The position numbers and the translations under genes are program-made. DNA of 64,000 nucleotides. It comes from Rhyzopertha dominica. Lineage: Eukaryota; Arthropoda; Insecta; Coleoptera; Bostrichidae. How positions within the stretch are numbered: position 1 is the stretch's first letter; every line of letters starts with the position of its first letter. This document shows positions 1 to 13,500 of this stretch, piece by piece. The notes beneath the pieces were generated by a model that was not told the DNA's origin, made no database searches, and saw only the letters and a list, made by a program, of their open reading frames with translations. The stretch is from NCBI GenBank assembly GCA_025024175.1, contig QCXZ01000137.1:14756001-14820000 (forward strand). The letters are read 5' to 3'.

Positions 1-929
1 CATATCTTCCGCCGTCGTAGGTGGAGTTTGGTAGACAATATTTTTAATATAGCCCCACAAAAAAAAAGTCAATCGGTGTTAGGTCAGGTGACCTTGCTGG
101 GCAATGAACTGATCCTGCCCTTCCTATCCATTTTTCTGGGAATCTGTTGTTAAGCCACGTTATCACTGTTTGGCCATTGTGAGCAGGAGCTCCGTCGTGT
201 TGAAAGACATGTCCCTCACGTAAGCCAAATGAACATTTTCCAGCAAACCAAACAGTTCATTCTCTAGAAAATCTCTATATCGCAAGGAATTTAAGGTACC
301 TTCAAAAAAGTATGGGCCTATTATGTAGCTTCCAATAATTCCAGCCCATACGTTTATAGACCACCTGTGTTGGTTATGGTTCATTCGTAGACGGTGCGGG
401 TATTCATCGGAGTAGTAATGATAGTTGTGGCAATTAACAAATCCATTTCTGTGAAACGTACGTTCGTCCGTAAAAAGCACATTTCTTAAAAATTCTTGAT
501 CGTCATTTTTTTCTAACACTAGGGTACAGAAGTTAGTCCTGCTTTGAAAATCGCCTTCGTCCAACTCTTGATGCAGTTGTAACCGGTAAGGATGGAAATT
601 ATTTTTGTTCAAGATGCCCTGTACTGCGGCATATTCCCAAAATTCGGGTTAGTTGCCTACAACTTATATGCGGGTCTTCTACGACGGCAGCCATGACGTT
701 AAATTCATTTTCTTCAGTTAAAGAATTTTTTGCCCTATCATGCTTATTATACACCACAGATCAGCTGCAAAAGCCTATTCAAAACTTTTCTGAATGTCTC
801 TTCCCTAGGCTTTCTTTCCCTCTCAGGAAACCGTGCAGCGTAAACTCTACTTGCCAATAAGGGATTTTTATCAGACTCTCCCAGGATGAACACCATGTCA
901 TCTAGTTCATTTTGAGAATAATGAGTCAT
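1..929 (-). pseudogene. mariner/Tc1-superfamily transposase relic, cut by window edge
   Basis: Pieces of one transposase lie in order on the minus strand. The N-terminal helix-turn-helix part is at 929-747 (begins MTHYSQNELDDMVFILGE). A linker part at about 735-620 reads EENEFNVMAAVVEDPHIS. The catalytic core is at 612-163 (LFTDERTF holds the first Asp) and continues in another frame to the window start (QHDGAPAH, then SPDLTPIDFF). The spacing between the second and third Asp is 36 residues, as in DD36-37D mariner relatives. Frame changes near 600 and 200 and an overlong T run near 55 show it is dead. The element continues beyond the left edge, so its length and terminal repeat cannot be judged. 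Confidence 0.85.
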
Positions 930-1482
930 TTTTTAAAACTAGGTACACTAAACACGTAGATAAATCACTAATAATACTAAGCAAACATTGACAATTTAAA
1001 GCTGATAAAAGTGCATTCATTGTTTTCGCCATAGCCTACTATAAAAAGGACTAAAATAAAACTAAACCTAAAAATATGCAATTTTCTTAAAAACTATGAG
1101 AGATAAATACATACATCTTTATATCATATAAGAGGAAATTAATTTGCGCGTTGAACTACGGTGAAAGTAAAATAGGGTGCTATTTAAAAAAATCGAGTTG
1201 GCTGGGATTGAATATGATCAATTTTCTGAAGTAAATTTTAGTACTACTAACTATTCTTATATTAATTCTTGATATCTACAGGTAATGTGCATTTTATTAG
1301 TAACATCCCTGCGAAAACTACATACCTCTAGCTATAAAGGTTTTTAAAATATAATAATTTTCTAAAACGTCAAAATTTTGGAAAAAAATTAAATAACTTT
1401 ACAACAGTGTATTTAAGACCCCATATATATTATATTAAGTACCATTAAAATTAAAAGAGGAATCCAAAAATGTAATAATATA
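930..1482. other. AT-rich non-coding, transposon flank
   Basis: No coding sequence is seen. Near 1172 a TAGGGTGCTATTTAAAAAAA stretch resembles the end of the MITE that starts at 1483, so this may contain a further decayed end of the same family. The rest is probably 5' flank of the transposase relic. Confidence 0.4.
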
Positions 1483-1666
1483 CAGGGTGTTCCATTTAAA
1501 AAAATACAAGAATTTATTGAACCACCCCCGTATATGTTGGAGGGAAGAGTAAAAATATTTTTATTTTGTAGACTTAATCACTCCCTACTACGCTGCACTC
1601 GCAGAATTTTAAAAGCTGTAATAACAATTGCATAATATTCCGTCCACGCACTAATGGGCCACCCTG
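1483..1666. mobile_element. short inverted-repeat element (MITE) with TA duplication
   Basis: The left end reads CAGGGTGTTCCATTT and the reverse complement of the right end reads CAGGGTGGCCCATTA, so 12 of 15 positions match. TA dinucleotides flank both sides (1481-1482 and 1667-1668), the signature of Tc1/mariner integration. At 184 bp it has no coding capacity. Confidence 0.6.
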
Positions 1667-2260
1667 TATATAAGCCTGGAAAACCTCCAAATGCAGCAGG
1701 AAGTTACTGATCCATTGCCCTCCTGAGTGTCTGCTACAAGTTACCAGAGAAATTACGAGTACCCTACCAGAAAATAGGAAGACTCGCTTCCGAAGGAACA
1801 AGCAGGTTTTAGGAAGAACAGAAGTTGCTGTGACGAAGTCTTGGCTCTAACAACACATACTGAAGCTGGTTTCCAGAAACGATTGGAAACTGGAGTAGTG
1901 TTCATAGATTTATCGGCGGATAGATGGATCGATCCTCAAAATGTGGAAAGACTGTGAAGCTCATCGAACGAATGCTGTACCAACGTCAATCCAGAGTGTT
2001 TCTGGGAGAGAAAAGTAGCAAATTCAGGATTTTGAATAATGGTCTTCCACAAGGATCGGTTCTGTTGCCTATTTTTGTTCAACCTTTTCATAAGTGACCT
2101 TCCAGTAACTCAATCGAGAAAAATATGCAGACGATATGGCATTCGCTTTGCAAAGTAAAGACTTCTGTACTTGAACAAATCCTTTCAAGAGACATGGAGG
2201 TCATGAATTGCTATTTCAAATAAATGGGATCCATCTATCAACCGTTCCTGTGAATGTGGA
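1667..2260 (+). mobile_element. non-LTR retrotransposon (LINE) reverse transcriptase relic, copy 1
   Basis: Broken plus-strand reading frames give a KPGKPPNAAGSYRPIALLS-like segment near 1672, then NNGLPQGSVL near 2035 and a degraded YADDMA box near 2130. These are fingers and palm motifs of non-LTR reverse transcriptases. There are several frameshifts. The minus-strand element at 45.0-46.0 kb is a second copy of the same family, with the same RT motifs in the same order. Confidence 0.75.
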
Positions 2261-2281
2261 GACCCCTCCAAACAACTGAAC

Positions 2282-2540
2282 CTAAACTGCACTGATGAGC
2301 TGTAATGATAGCGAAATAGTACTATCTGCAGTTGGTTGGGGTGTAGACAGCACAGCATAGACATGCATTTTAATTGAACATGTGGTCAACAGATGCTCCC
2401 GTTCAAAATATGGCCTGGTGGTTTTGCGTCTATGAATCGTGTTGATGAAGGTGTTGAAGACTGGCTTAAGACAATCGAGNTCTGATTGGAGTTTTCTTTG
2501 GGTCTTCTTCAATACTGTATCCAGAATGGAGCGCAAATGC
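2282..2540 (-). repeat. dispersed repeat shared with 50160-50280
   Basis: The minus strand has an 84-codon open frame containing one ambiguous base. Roughly 100 bp of it (around CTGTCTACACCCCAACCAAC) match the plus strand at about 50200-50275. The match ends in the same TCAGTG(C/T)AGTTTAG stretch in both copies. No protein family is recognised. It is probably the 3' part of a retroelement. Confidence 0.5.
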
Positions 2541-2659
2541 GAGGTCTCTTATCGTAGAATGAAAATATTTTCTCTTTCAACACTTTTATAAAAGGCGACT
2601 GTAGTCACATGAAATTAACAGTACTGTACGTCTCTCCACGAACGCAAGAAATACGTCCG

Positions 2660-3620
2660 AGCTGAATCCTAAGGCGGAAAGAAAATAGAAACGATAGATA
2701 ACGTTGCACCTGGCCTTACGAGGGGGGTGGGGATGTTTGTACACGGCATCAGGGGTGGGAGGTTATGAAAGTGGGGATAACTGTTGGGTGATTGGGAACC
2801 ATAGAAATGTATTGTCATTAACTGTAGCAAGAAGGTCTCTTTTATCACGGTGTCTTTCAAGACATAGACATTGAACATTTTAAAATGAACATAATTTGCA
2901 AATTTTTTAAGGATACTTTCTAAAATATCAATATGACGTTGTTGGTAAGGCTTCCAAATAACACAGCAATATTCCAGTCTGGATCTTATTAAGAAATAAA
3001 GCATGAGCTTCACACAACGATCAGTCCTAAATTCCTTGGTGTTACGAAAAATAAAGCCTAACAACTGCTTTGCGATTTTGCAAATGTGAAAGACATGTGG
3101 AGTAAACGTCAAGGATCCATAACAATACCCGAATCTACCATCTCAGTGCAAGTTTTCAGAGGAATTCCAGGAATATATAGACAAAATTAATTTTATTTGT
3201 ATTTGGTGTAAACGATATCTTTTTGTATTTATTTACATTTAATTGCAGCTTATTGAACCATCCTAAGAAAGCATCAATATTTTCCTCCAGGGACACACAG
3301 TATCGCCAGTATTCCGTATTATTCTACATATCTTTAGGTCGTCAGCATATATAAAAGCATTACACGACATCTTTTGCGTAAGATCATTATAAAAAATTAT
3401 GGATAAAATTGTTCCCAGGTTGCAGCCCCGCACAACTACGCTACCTACACAGTATTTAAAAGATCTAATGCCCCGGTATTCCACATACTGATAACTGCCA
3501 GTCAATAATGAAGATATTAAAGCAGTCGGTCCCTCACACAAACCAAACCATTTTAATCTTTTAATCAAGATGCAGTGGTGCACCCGATCAAAAGCCTTAG
3601 TCAAATCGATAGAGGTCGCA
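2660..3620 (-). mobile_element. non-LTR retrotransposon relic, RT palm to 3' part
   Basis: The minus strand from about 3610 reads LTKAFDRVHHCILIKRLKWF, later GCNLGTILSIIFYNDL and NAFIYADDLKI. Together these are the RT A, B and C motifs, YADD being the catalytic box. A second frame from 3112 continues with SRLEYCCVIWKPYQ, the usual region just after the RT. The element is 5'-truncated and broken by a frame change near 3150-3260. The motifs resemble the Jockey/CR1 group, but the clade is not certain. Confidence 0.8.
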
Positions 3621-4259
3621 TCAACTTGAAGGTAGACGACACATTATGGGAAAATTGAAATAATTTTGTACCATTAGCTGGTTAACCTGATCCACTCTTT
3701 ACATGAGTATTCATTCTGATATTTAGAACAATAGATCTTCACTGACTTCAAGGGTAAGTATCTCGACCAGAAAATTGCTCATTTTAATCGGTAAACACAG
3801 TATCGTTTGTAAGTACAGTCAGGTGACTTTTCCTTAACTGTATTGAATATAGTTTTATTGTATTTCAGTTTTCCTATTCATGTAGTTAGTCATGCACTAT
3901 TGATTCAGCTGTGCTGTGAATGTCAACGTTCAACCACACTTTTGCCGGAAAAGTGAAATTACTGGGTGACTTAGTGGCCTAGCTTGAAGGTTTTTACGCA
4001 TGATTACATGTTTTATGTTTGTTTAAAGATGAATACATTTTAATGAATATTGTTAAGAGTTAGGAGCATGGGTAGTACCATCTGTTTCATCACATCATAT
4101 GCATGTAGATCTAAATGTTATTATGTATTTATAAAATGTTTAAATCAAGTTAATACATAAGGTATAATTATTACCATTAGTCTAGCTTTGTATACATGTA
4201 ATGAAACAAAGTATGTGGTTTGAAGATATGTTTTTTTTCTCATAATATCAAATTAATAC
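3621..4259. other. non-coding, no gene seen
   Basis: AT-rich sequence between two retrotransposon relics with no convincing frame on either strand. The left 100 bp may be upstream RT sequence of the preceding element. Confidence 0.4.
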
Positions 4260-7140
4260 TTTAAATTACTGCGCTGCTCTCTGTTTTTTAGATAACCACG
4301 TTCTTGCATATAATATCTCCTGGCTCTAGGTATGCTGGCAATTTTTTGTTCATCCAAAAGAGATTTTTAGGATATCTGGATTTCTTGATTTCTATTACGG
4401 TTTTAGAGATTATGTTATTTGCGCAACCGAAAGTTATTGGATAGGTAGATTCTTCTGAGATTCAGGAGTAGTTCACTGCATTCTGTCTAGAGAAACTGGT
4501 TTTTATCCAGGGCCTCCAAACTATATTGTTGACATCGCCCCAACAAAATTTTTGCCCCACCATGTCCGTGTGAAAGTTCTCATCAAGGTGATTCCTTTTT
4601 GGCCCTCGTGGAAATGCTCTAGATGTGTTCAGTCATTTTCAAATCGAAGTCGATTACAATTTACAATCTTTCGATATTTAGTATTTCTCTTCTTTAGCTG
4701 TCCTTTGACAAACGGAATAGCTAGTGTTTTATCGGTAATGTTGTTGGTCTAACCACTGGGCCAGTTTCGTTAGGTCTGTGTTAATCCTGTTGGTGCATTC
4801 TTCTACTCGTATGTTTGCGCTGCAGTTAAGGATAACTATGTCATCCGCATACTGCAATAGTTGTTGATTATTAAACTGCTCGAAATCAACTGTATATACA
4901 GGGTCGCTACAAAGTATGGAACCAGCAGCATATTTCAGACTCTGCTCGACTGCTTCTTCTGATATTGTGCATGGGCCTATGGGTGATTAAAATACATTTT
5001 CTGGAATTTTCTCAACTCCGTGTCAGCTCTCGTTTTCGAGATATTCGGGCAAGTTGCATTTTTTAAATGGGAAAAAATATATCACACTTGTACAATTTAT
5101 TGCTTCTGAGTTGAAAAAATTGTAAATACAATAATTGAGCCTGACAAAGAACGAAAAGAATGAAAACAATTTTCTTTATCGCTAAAATGGACAAAAAAGC
5201 CGGGTATTACCATTTTTCCTTGTGACTGGTGATAATTTTTGTCTAGTTTAATCACTTATTGCGAATTGGATACCCAAAAAGTAAAAAAGAAAAACATGAG
5301 TCCGTGAAACAAGCTGTATTTTTTCAGATTTGCATTGCAGAAGTTGCTTAAAATATTCCCTATTTACTTCCTGGAAGTAATGCAGCCTTGAGTAAAAGTT
5401 TTCTAATGTTCTTTGTGGCGTATTTGGAGGTAAGTTTTGAATTTCTGCTCTGATTCGTCCTATTAAATATTCTGCATTATATGGCTGATCAGCATAAATA
5501 CGATTTGTTTAGATACCCCCACAGGAAAAAATTAAATAGCGTCAGATCAGGGAAACGTGCTGGGCATTCTATCGCTCCGCGCCTACTAATCCATCTGTGT
5601 CGAAATATCGCATTCAAATTATTCACGAACGTTAACTGCAAAATGAGGCGGTGCACCATCTTGCTAAAACCATATCTGTTCAGAAGGACGCGCAGCATTT
5701 TCACGATTAGGGAACACGCTAATAAGTTCTGGTATAATGTGTTCGCGCAAGAGCTGTAAATACTTGACCGCATTTAATGAAAAAAGGCCCAATAATGTGC
5801 TCACTGATAATACCACACTAGACATTCACTTTCTGAGGGTGTTGTGTGTGGACTTGTTCCATCCAATGCGGATTTGTATCCGACCAATATCTGCAATTAT
5901 GTCTATTCGCATTACCATTAAGGCAAAAAGGCGCTTCATCAGAAAACATAATCCAATTTAAAATGTTTATATCTTCATCTTATCATGTTCATAGCAGTTT
6001 CGCTAAATTGTATCTTACAATCGAAATCATCTTCGTTCAGTTCTTGTAATAAGTGAATTTTCCATGGATGAAACTTCTTTAAAAAAATGGTGAGCGAGAG
6101 CACTTGGGATTCTCTTGCACATCTAAAAGGATATTCAAGCTACTTTCCTCACTCGTAGCAACCTTTGGACGTCCTGGTTCTTGACGATTTTTAACACCGC
6201 CTGTTTCGTCCAAACGTTACAATGTTTTAATAATTGTTGATCTGGCAAATGATTCACGATCTTCATGAATTGCATTCTAGAGTGCAACTACTTCCGAATA
6301 ACTTCGCTTTCTATCTGCGTAACCAATCATCATCAAAATTTCGATGCGATCATGTTCAGTTAACTGCGGCATTGCAATTGCAAATAACAAAGTGAATGAA
6401 AATTATCACCAGTCGCGAGGAAAATGCAGACACCTGGAGTTTTAGTTCTTACTCAGCGATAACGAATATGGTTTTTACTCAGAAGATCTTTGCAAGTTTG
6501 TCATCACACTTTTCTCAACTCAGAAGCAACATTGTACAAATATGATACATTTTTGAAATGTGGAAAAAATATCCTTCTAAATGATGTGCGTTATGACCCC
6601 CCTTCCCATTTAAAAAATGCAATTTGCGCCCATATCTCGGAAAGGAAAGCTGATACGGAGTTGAAAAAATTTCAGAAAATGCATTTTAATTACTCATAGG
6701 TCCAAGCACAATTTCAGAAAAATCGGTCGAACAGAATCTGAAATATTCTGCTGGTTCCATACTTTGTAGCTACTCTGTATGTTAAATAATAAGGGGCTTG
6801 CGGGAGGCCATGTCAAGCACAGTGTGATCCCAACAGCTGTCCTAGCTATTGATATTTCATAAATATCTTCTTATTCTTAACAAGTTGGATTAAGAGGTCC
6901 GTTAAGTCCTTATAGGAAATCCCATGATATTAATTTTGCTCTGTCTGGAGCAACGACAGCCACAGCCTTCCTATTTTCCAACAGACTTTTTATGATGTGC
7001 AGTGTTAAGAACGCAGTGTTATTCTTAACTCCCTGGCCTCTTCGAAACACGGTAATAGATGTTTTTATTCTATTTCCTTTTTTACTCAGTCTGCACATCA
7101 GCGCGATTGGTCGGTAGCTGATGATTCCATAGGATTTTTG
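4260..7140 (-). mobile_element. non-LTR retrotransposon relic split by a younger insertion
   Basis: Minus-strand segment 7140-6780 encodes GIISYRPIALMCRLSKKGNR, the RT fingers, followed by GVKNNTAFLTLHIIKSLLE. Segment 4896-4260 resumes with LQYADDIVILNCSANIR, the YADD box, and a typical thumb region (NTDLTKLAQWLDQQ). Between them sits the mariner-like element at 4899-6777, flanked by TA. Both LINE halves carry stop codons, so it was probably already decaying, and the nesting order is clear. Confidence 0.75.
4899..6777 (-). mobile_element. mariner-like element with long terminal inverted repeats
   Basis: The 1,879-bp element starts with CAGGGTCGCTACAAAGTATG. The reverse complement of its other end is CAGAGTAGCTACAAAGTATG. 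Similarity between the ends continues, with mismatches, for about 220 bp or more. TA flanks both sides. On the minus strand from 6370 a decayed transposase begins MPQLTEHDRIEILMMIGY and includes TGGVKNRQEPGRP. Near 5600-5500 it has WISRRGAIECPARFPDLT, the third-Asp region, followed by FFLWGYL. Several stops make it non-functional. It is a different subfamily from the relic at the window start. Confidence 0.85.
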
Positions 7141-7329
7141 TCAAGTAATTAGGTTGACTAGACTTTGCATACGATAAATTAGTATAAGTGATTGACCAAC
7201 CAAGCTAAACGATTTTTTGCGTCGATATCCTTCTAATTAGATACACATTTCAAAATGCTTGATAATCAGAGTTTGTTTCTTCGTACTCTTTTACAAACAT
7301 GTTTTCATGTCTAATCTGAACTATAAATC

Positions 7330-7599
7330 TAGCGTTTTCGATGGCTCCCGGTAGCAACACAGAGAGAAAAAAATTGCGTCACCTCGCGACGGGCTGGGTC
7401 TTCTTTTGCAAACCTAGGTGTGGTGGTGTGTTAATGTGTTAGCTGCAGGTAACTTTCGCAGGAGACCGACAACCAATCCGGTGTACTCGACGTATGCCGG
7501 TTCTGCGGGCGCTATCAAAAGCTCCAAGACATCACCTGAAGGCTCAGTGCTGTCTGTTGGTCGACTAAGTTAACGCGGGTAAAATTTACTTATAGCAAC
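7330..7599 (+). promoter_or_regulatory. probable promoter and 5' UTR of the obstructor-like gene
   Basis: This stretch is clearly richer in GC than its surroundings and ends at the ATG at 7600. An arthropod-type initiator TCAGT lies at 7544-7548, which would put transcription start at 7546 and leave a 54-nt leader. I see no TATA box at the expected distance and no convincing DPE. A possible donor (GCAGGTAACT) near 7450 leaves open a further upstream non-coding exon. Confidence 0.4.
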
Positions 7600-10500
7600 A
7601 TGAGGAGTGAAGTGTGGTTCGGTCTGGTCTTCTTCGTTTTTGCCGGTAGGTGATTGATTACAGAATTACATCTTTGATTTTCTAATGGAAGTTGTTATTA
7701 AAATAGGATTATTGTACTTAGGGACAGCACAATGACTTGACTCATATGAGCAAGCAACCCTTATCGACAACATTTTTATTTTTTGAATTTGCTGTTTATA
7801 CCTACTCGTAATAATTAAGAGCGCAAAAAATTTCATCATAACGTTTTTTTAAAGATNTTTGAGAGTTACTCCACATTTATGTTTTATGTGAACACGGTAT
7901 TTACGCTANCNGTCTACAACATTTTTATATGAAGTAGTAGAATAATGAATGGCAAAGTTTCTTAATTTTTCTTGAAGAATCTCNCGATGACAAAACAGCG
8001 ATCGAACATGANCTGNCTGATATCTTTACCACAACCTTTGTTTTTTTTTTAATTGAACAACCCCATTCCGAACAGCGTATTGGATTTAGACAAAAAAGTA
8101 GATACTAGTTCCACTACGTTAGTCATTTGTTATCAAATATCTCAAAAATTAATTACTGTAGAAAAGTAGTACATCAATACTTTATTGTTTAATACATAAT
8201 TCCGAATTGGATCGCTTCATTTGAAATAATAAAGTTTTCGTAAAGATTCTTGTGAGTTGATGCTCGATTGTTTTTTTGTCATCACCACGCGATTCTTCTC
8301 GAGAAATTAAAAAACTTTCTTGTTTAAACCACCATTCTACTACTTTAAATAAAAGTTAACTATTGCAGACTATTTCGTGTTATTTAACATGTTATCTTAA
8401 TACATTTTGTTTAATTCCATGTGTTCTACCCAAAATACAATTCAAAATGAGGTAGTTTTGTTTAAAATATCAAGTTAAAGATCTGTCAGTTGATGTTCGA
8501 CTTGTTTCGATTTTCTTTTAAATTAAGCACTGTTTATTTAAACCAGTATTCTACGACTTCAAATAAAAAGTAAGCTATTGTAGACCGTTTCGTCAACAGC
8601 AATTATTCAACATGAAATATCTCAAGAACAAATAACTGTAGGGTCATGGTATCTAAACAATTTATTGTTTAATTTAATTCGATGTGCTCTATTCTATTGC
8701 GCTATTCAGAATGGGGCCGTTTCATTAAAAATAACAGAGTTGTATAATTACCAGTATCAGTCATTTGATGCTCAATTGTCTTTTATTACCACCATCAGTT
8801 TCTTTTCGAAAAATTAAGAAACTCGCATTTAAACTATCATTCTATGACTTTAAAAAAATAGCTATTGCAGACTATTAACGTGAATACCCTAAGCATATGT
8901 ATGGAAATATTTTGATGATCTTCCAAGCATCATAATGTGCAATGAAACATTCTACAACCTACTTTAACAATGTGCAGATGCTTGTTAGAGAAATGTTTAT
9001 AAGCACTGCAAATATTGTCACAGCCCTCGGACTTGGGCTGTGCGCCGTTGTGCTAGTGATTACCTGAAACAAAGAACTAGGGGCGAAGGCAGGAGAGATA
9101 CGACTTAGGTTCTAAACAACTATTTATTAACAAAGAAATCTGTAGAACAAGTAACATAAAATACACATTAATAACTGTAACACAGAAATATATTAGAACG
9201 ACTACTGAATAATTTACCTGGTTACTTACATTGTGCTAGGAGGGCTAGCTCCTGCCAGAGGGACAACGTTTTACATTGTGCAGTACCCTAAGTTATTCCC
9301 CAGTTATTTCCCGGTTCCTAGTTCTTCACGATTGATTTATCCGAGTATTTATACTCAACTTGCTAATACGTCATAATGCTTTGCTAGCATTATACTCGGT
9401 GCTAGCGGGAAGTGCAATGACACAAAAATGCTGACATGTTTAGTAAACGTTCTGTTCTAGAATGTATAACGATCTAATTAAATGAATTTAGAATAAATTC
9501 AATATATGACAATATGTACCCCCTTTTCTGAATATTTTCATTTAACTTACCCATTTCTTCACTTACCTACATTGTATCACCAGTTTACCATAATGTAGGT
9601 AATCTTTCGAATTTTGATAAGATTATAAGAGTATGAATGTCGCAAGAGTTGAATAGAGTAACAATGATGAATTTTGTTTGAAGATAATCGTTTTTAAATT
9701 AAAACAACTTATACCTAACTAAATCTTTCTAAGGTAAACGTTCTCATTTTTCACAATTAACAAGTGTCTCATTATTAAAAAATGCGATAATTACTCATAT
9801 TCGAACTTATAATTCTGCGGCTGTACTGACTTTAGCTGATAGTATTTTGGAGTATAGACAGTATCCGTTGAATTGGCAAATTATTACGTTTTTTTTTGTT
9901 TAATTTAATGTAATGTACAAATATTGTTAAACGATTGGCTAGTAAAAAAGTTAGTAACAAGACCGTCTATGTTTCTATCTAGTCAAAAATGCTGTAGTAA
10001 ATAGTTTGCGAAACTATTTAAAAACAGTGCTTGTTTCACTTATTTATACAGTCTGAGTCAAATATTATATGTTTGATTATTTCATTCTCCAAGAAACCGA
10101 ATTAGATATCATGGAAGTCTTCAACTTTTTCCACAGTAGTCTTGTGAAGGGTGGATCCATTAGAAAGATTCACTCTCTTCAAAAGTTGTGGTTAATTACC
10201 TACAGACTTTTAAGATCCAGAAGAATACATATATAAATATTACTCACATTTATGGATTTTTCACAATTGGGTAAAATTGCTGCAAGAAAAGAACAAAAAA
10301 TGTTAGCGATGTAAATAGATTTGTATTTCGAATTTGCAGAAACCTTCATAACATTTTTGGGATCCCCGAAATTGATTTAATCTTCTGTGAAGAGAACAGT
10401 TTTACAAATAAATATTCCAAAACGCTATAGAGTTAAAGAGTCTTTTTCAAATAAAGAACATTTGCTGAGCCTAGCTTTGGGAACGTTTACGATTTCAAAA

Positions 10501-13500
10501 TGCATCTACAAATCTTGAATGCTCCAGAAAAATGTAAAAGCTGTAAAACATGAAGACTTTTTTAAAAATAAATAAGAAACTGCAAAATTTAAAATAAACT
10601 AATAAACATTACTGAATCATAATTTTTGTACATTCAAGTGTTAATGATTACGAAAAAATATGTTTGAAGCTAATAATCACGTTACAAGTGTCCCTTTCTA
10701 AACTTTTTATACAACTTTATTCGGATAGCGAAGATTTCAGAACCTACAATGAAGATTTACGACGTCGGAAATTTATTTTTAGTTATGAAAACATGATTTG
10801 ACCATGAACCCTTAGTTCGTCTACTGCCTGAAGTATTTTTGTCCCATTCGTTTGACAGCAGCAAACGTACACAACATTCACCAACGTAGGTGTTCGGTAA
10901 ATAGCGGTTGCCATACCATTTCGACGACCAACCGCAAATGAAGGTCTTGTTCTGACTGATTAGTATGACAAGTGCTCACTATTCTCGATTGGGTAATGAA
11001 CTACCGTTCATTAACTGCAAAAAAGTTCAATGCACTTACGCGGCTAATTAAATTTTTTGGACTGTTGTTCTGTTACGAAATATGTTTAATGAAGTTCCGT
11101 ATAAATATAATTCTGGAAATGTAACTGGAGCATTTATACAACGCTTTAGCTTTCCTGCTCGCGATTTTACTGTTTTATGTAGAAAGCTGAGGCGTGGAAA
11201 GACGATGGAGGCCGCGTGCTTTCCTCGGGCTTTGCCGCCGGACAAAAGTTTGTAATTCAACGCTCGTTTGTATGTTAACTGATTTATGACAAATAGACGT
11301 AGGAATGTATTTTTTATAGCGTCCTCTCCTTTGACTTACCGAAGTGAGTCATGTTATATAAGACGTTAGCAACAGTTTTAAATTAATGATTATTTGATGC
11401 ATAATTAGTATAGCGCATATTACACATAACAGGGATTTTACAGCTCATTAATTTATACATCCTAATGGATCGTTTGGTAATATAATTGATTTCTTCTGTG
11501 TTGCAACTTTATTAATTATTCTTCGTATAGTCGCGTAGGTATAAAGCGTTGTGAAGCCCTCCGACATAGAAGTATAAGCTTTTAACATAATTTTAAATTT
11601 TTTCTGACAAACCAAAACTGATGGATGTATTTTTTATATTTCTTTTTCTTTTATGTTTCGCAATTAGATTTATATAAGTAGTTCATGTATATTTCTTCCT
11701 TTTTTTTTAAGATGATAATTTTTGTAGCGTAAAGAAGGTTATTTGTACTATTTGTTCAAAAGTAATAACGATGTACCTACATATAGTTTCTATATAATGT
11801 ATACATTTAGTTAACAAAAAAAATACAAAAGCACACGGTTAACTGTGAAAACAGTTGGATATGATTTTGGTCCAATTTAGGATAAAAACTTGATGATATC
11901 GTAATTGTGCCTTAATTTATTTTCAGCCCAGGCACAGAAAACAATTTCAAATTCTTAGTAAATGCGTTAAATATCTGGACAAATCGCATATATAAACAAT
12001 TTGTTAAAAGGAATATGGAAAAATTTCAAGTAAAGCAGGGACGACTACTTGAAAAACTACTTAGGCGTTATCAGTGAATGACTGATGCGCTCTCACTAGT
12101 CAATGACAGTGGAAAGTATAAGAAAAGCATTAGTTTTGGTGTTATCATAAAGAGACCGATATTCCGGTTTACCTACTGCATAAAAACAGGAAAAAGGAAT
12201 TAGTGAAAGGGATTTTTGCACCAGGAAGCAGTTAATACATAGAAAGGTTACTAACAAAATAGAAAATATACCTTCAAAGAAAGTTTGCAGAACATTGAGC
12301 GAAATGAAATAAGATGAAGAACTTGCCAAATTAATACATAGCGTCCAATAATAAAATCATATATTTACGGTAAATGGGTTTGCATTAAGTGGTGATCCAT
12401 CGCAAATGGAAAAAACTATCGTGCATCGGCTTAAAAAAATGAAAAAAAATTCCAGTACAGCAAATATAGCTAAAATGGTAATAAACACGTGTGTAGAAGT
12501 ATTCCCTATAACTTGTATGATAATTAATATATCTGCCAATTTTATTGTCATTAAAATACGAGTGGCTAAAGATTTTTTTTTAAAATATCGATCTCAAATA
12601 AAATTACTTTTTCGGCTAGTACAAGTTACCTTTAATTCCGTACCTCAGTGTTCTACTCTGAATGACAATGAAGAATTTGATCAAAAAGTATAAATAACAG
12701 CTTATGGTAAAAATAATGCTTTTCTCAACATCGTAATACAAACGACGAATACTTTATCCTTTATATTCTACATTTCCCTGAAGGTTTCTGGCATCAAAAA
12801 TTTAGAATCATTGAATACCCAGAAAACAGAAGCTGGTGTTTGTACAGTCTTACCGGTGCATGAGGTTTTATTCCGAATTGGTTATGAGTTGGATCAAATT
12901 TTGCCGACTGAAGGACTGGACAATATTTCAAAGGACAATAATGGCCTTATTATGAAAACAAGGAGTTACAATAGTAACAGATTGATGTAGAATACGTCAA
13001 CCAAACTTTTACAATAATTTAATTCCAATTCCATCAAAGATACAGCGTTTAAAGAAACAGGAAATGCTACAAGGAACGCTGGAAGACGAGTTTGCAAGCT
13101 GATATAGTAACAGGAAGGGAAGCTTACCACGTTTAATAAATAAGGAATACTCTGGAATAAAAAAAAACCCTACGATATGCTAAATAAATTCTCTTAATTT
13201 TTACTCTACAGTTTCTTCTAAGAAGAAATAGTCGATTAAAGAAGCTATGATGAACTGAATTTTAGAAGATTGAATAGTGTTGTGTATTTAGGCTCTGCCA
13301 TCTGCCAAGATGGGAGTATGATAAGGATGTCGAAAGAAGAATATTAGACGAAATTTTGAGCATGCCATTTAAAAAAATAGAAATATGGTAAGGAAGAGAT
13401 GCTGGAAGGGATAGAAGATAATGAGAAATGAAGAAGAAAGCTAATGCAGGATTTGATGAATTATAAGAAGAATCAATTTATAAATAAACGGCACAATATA

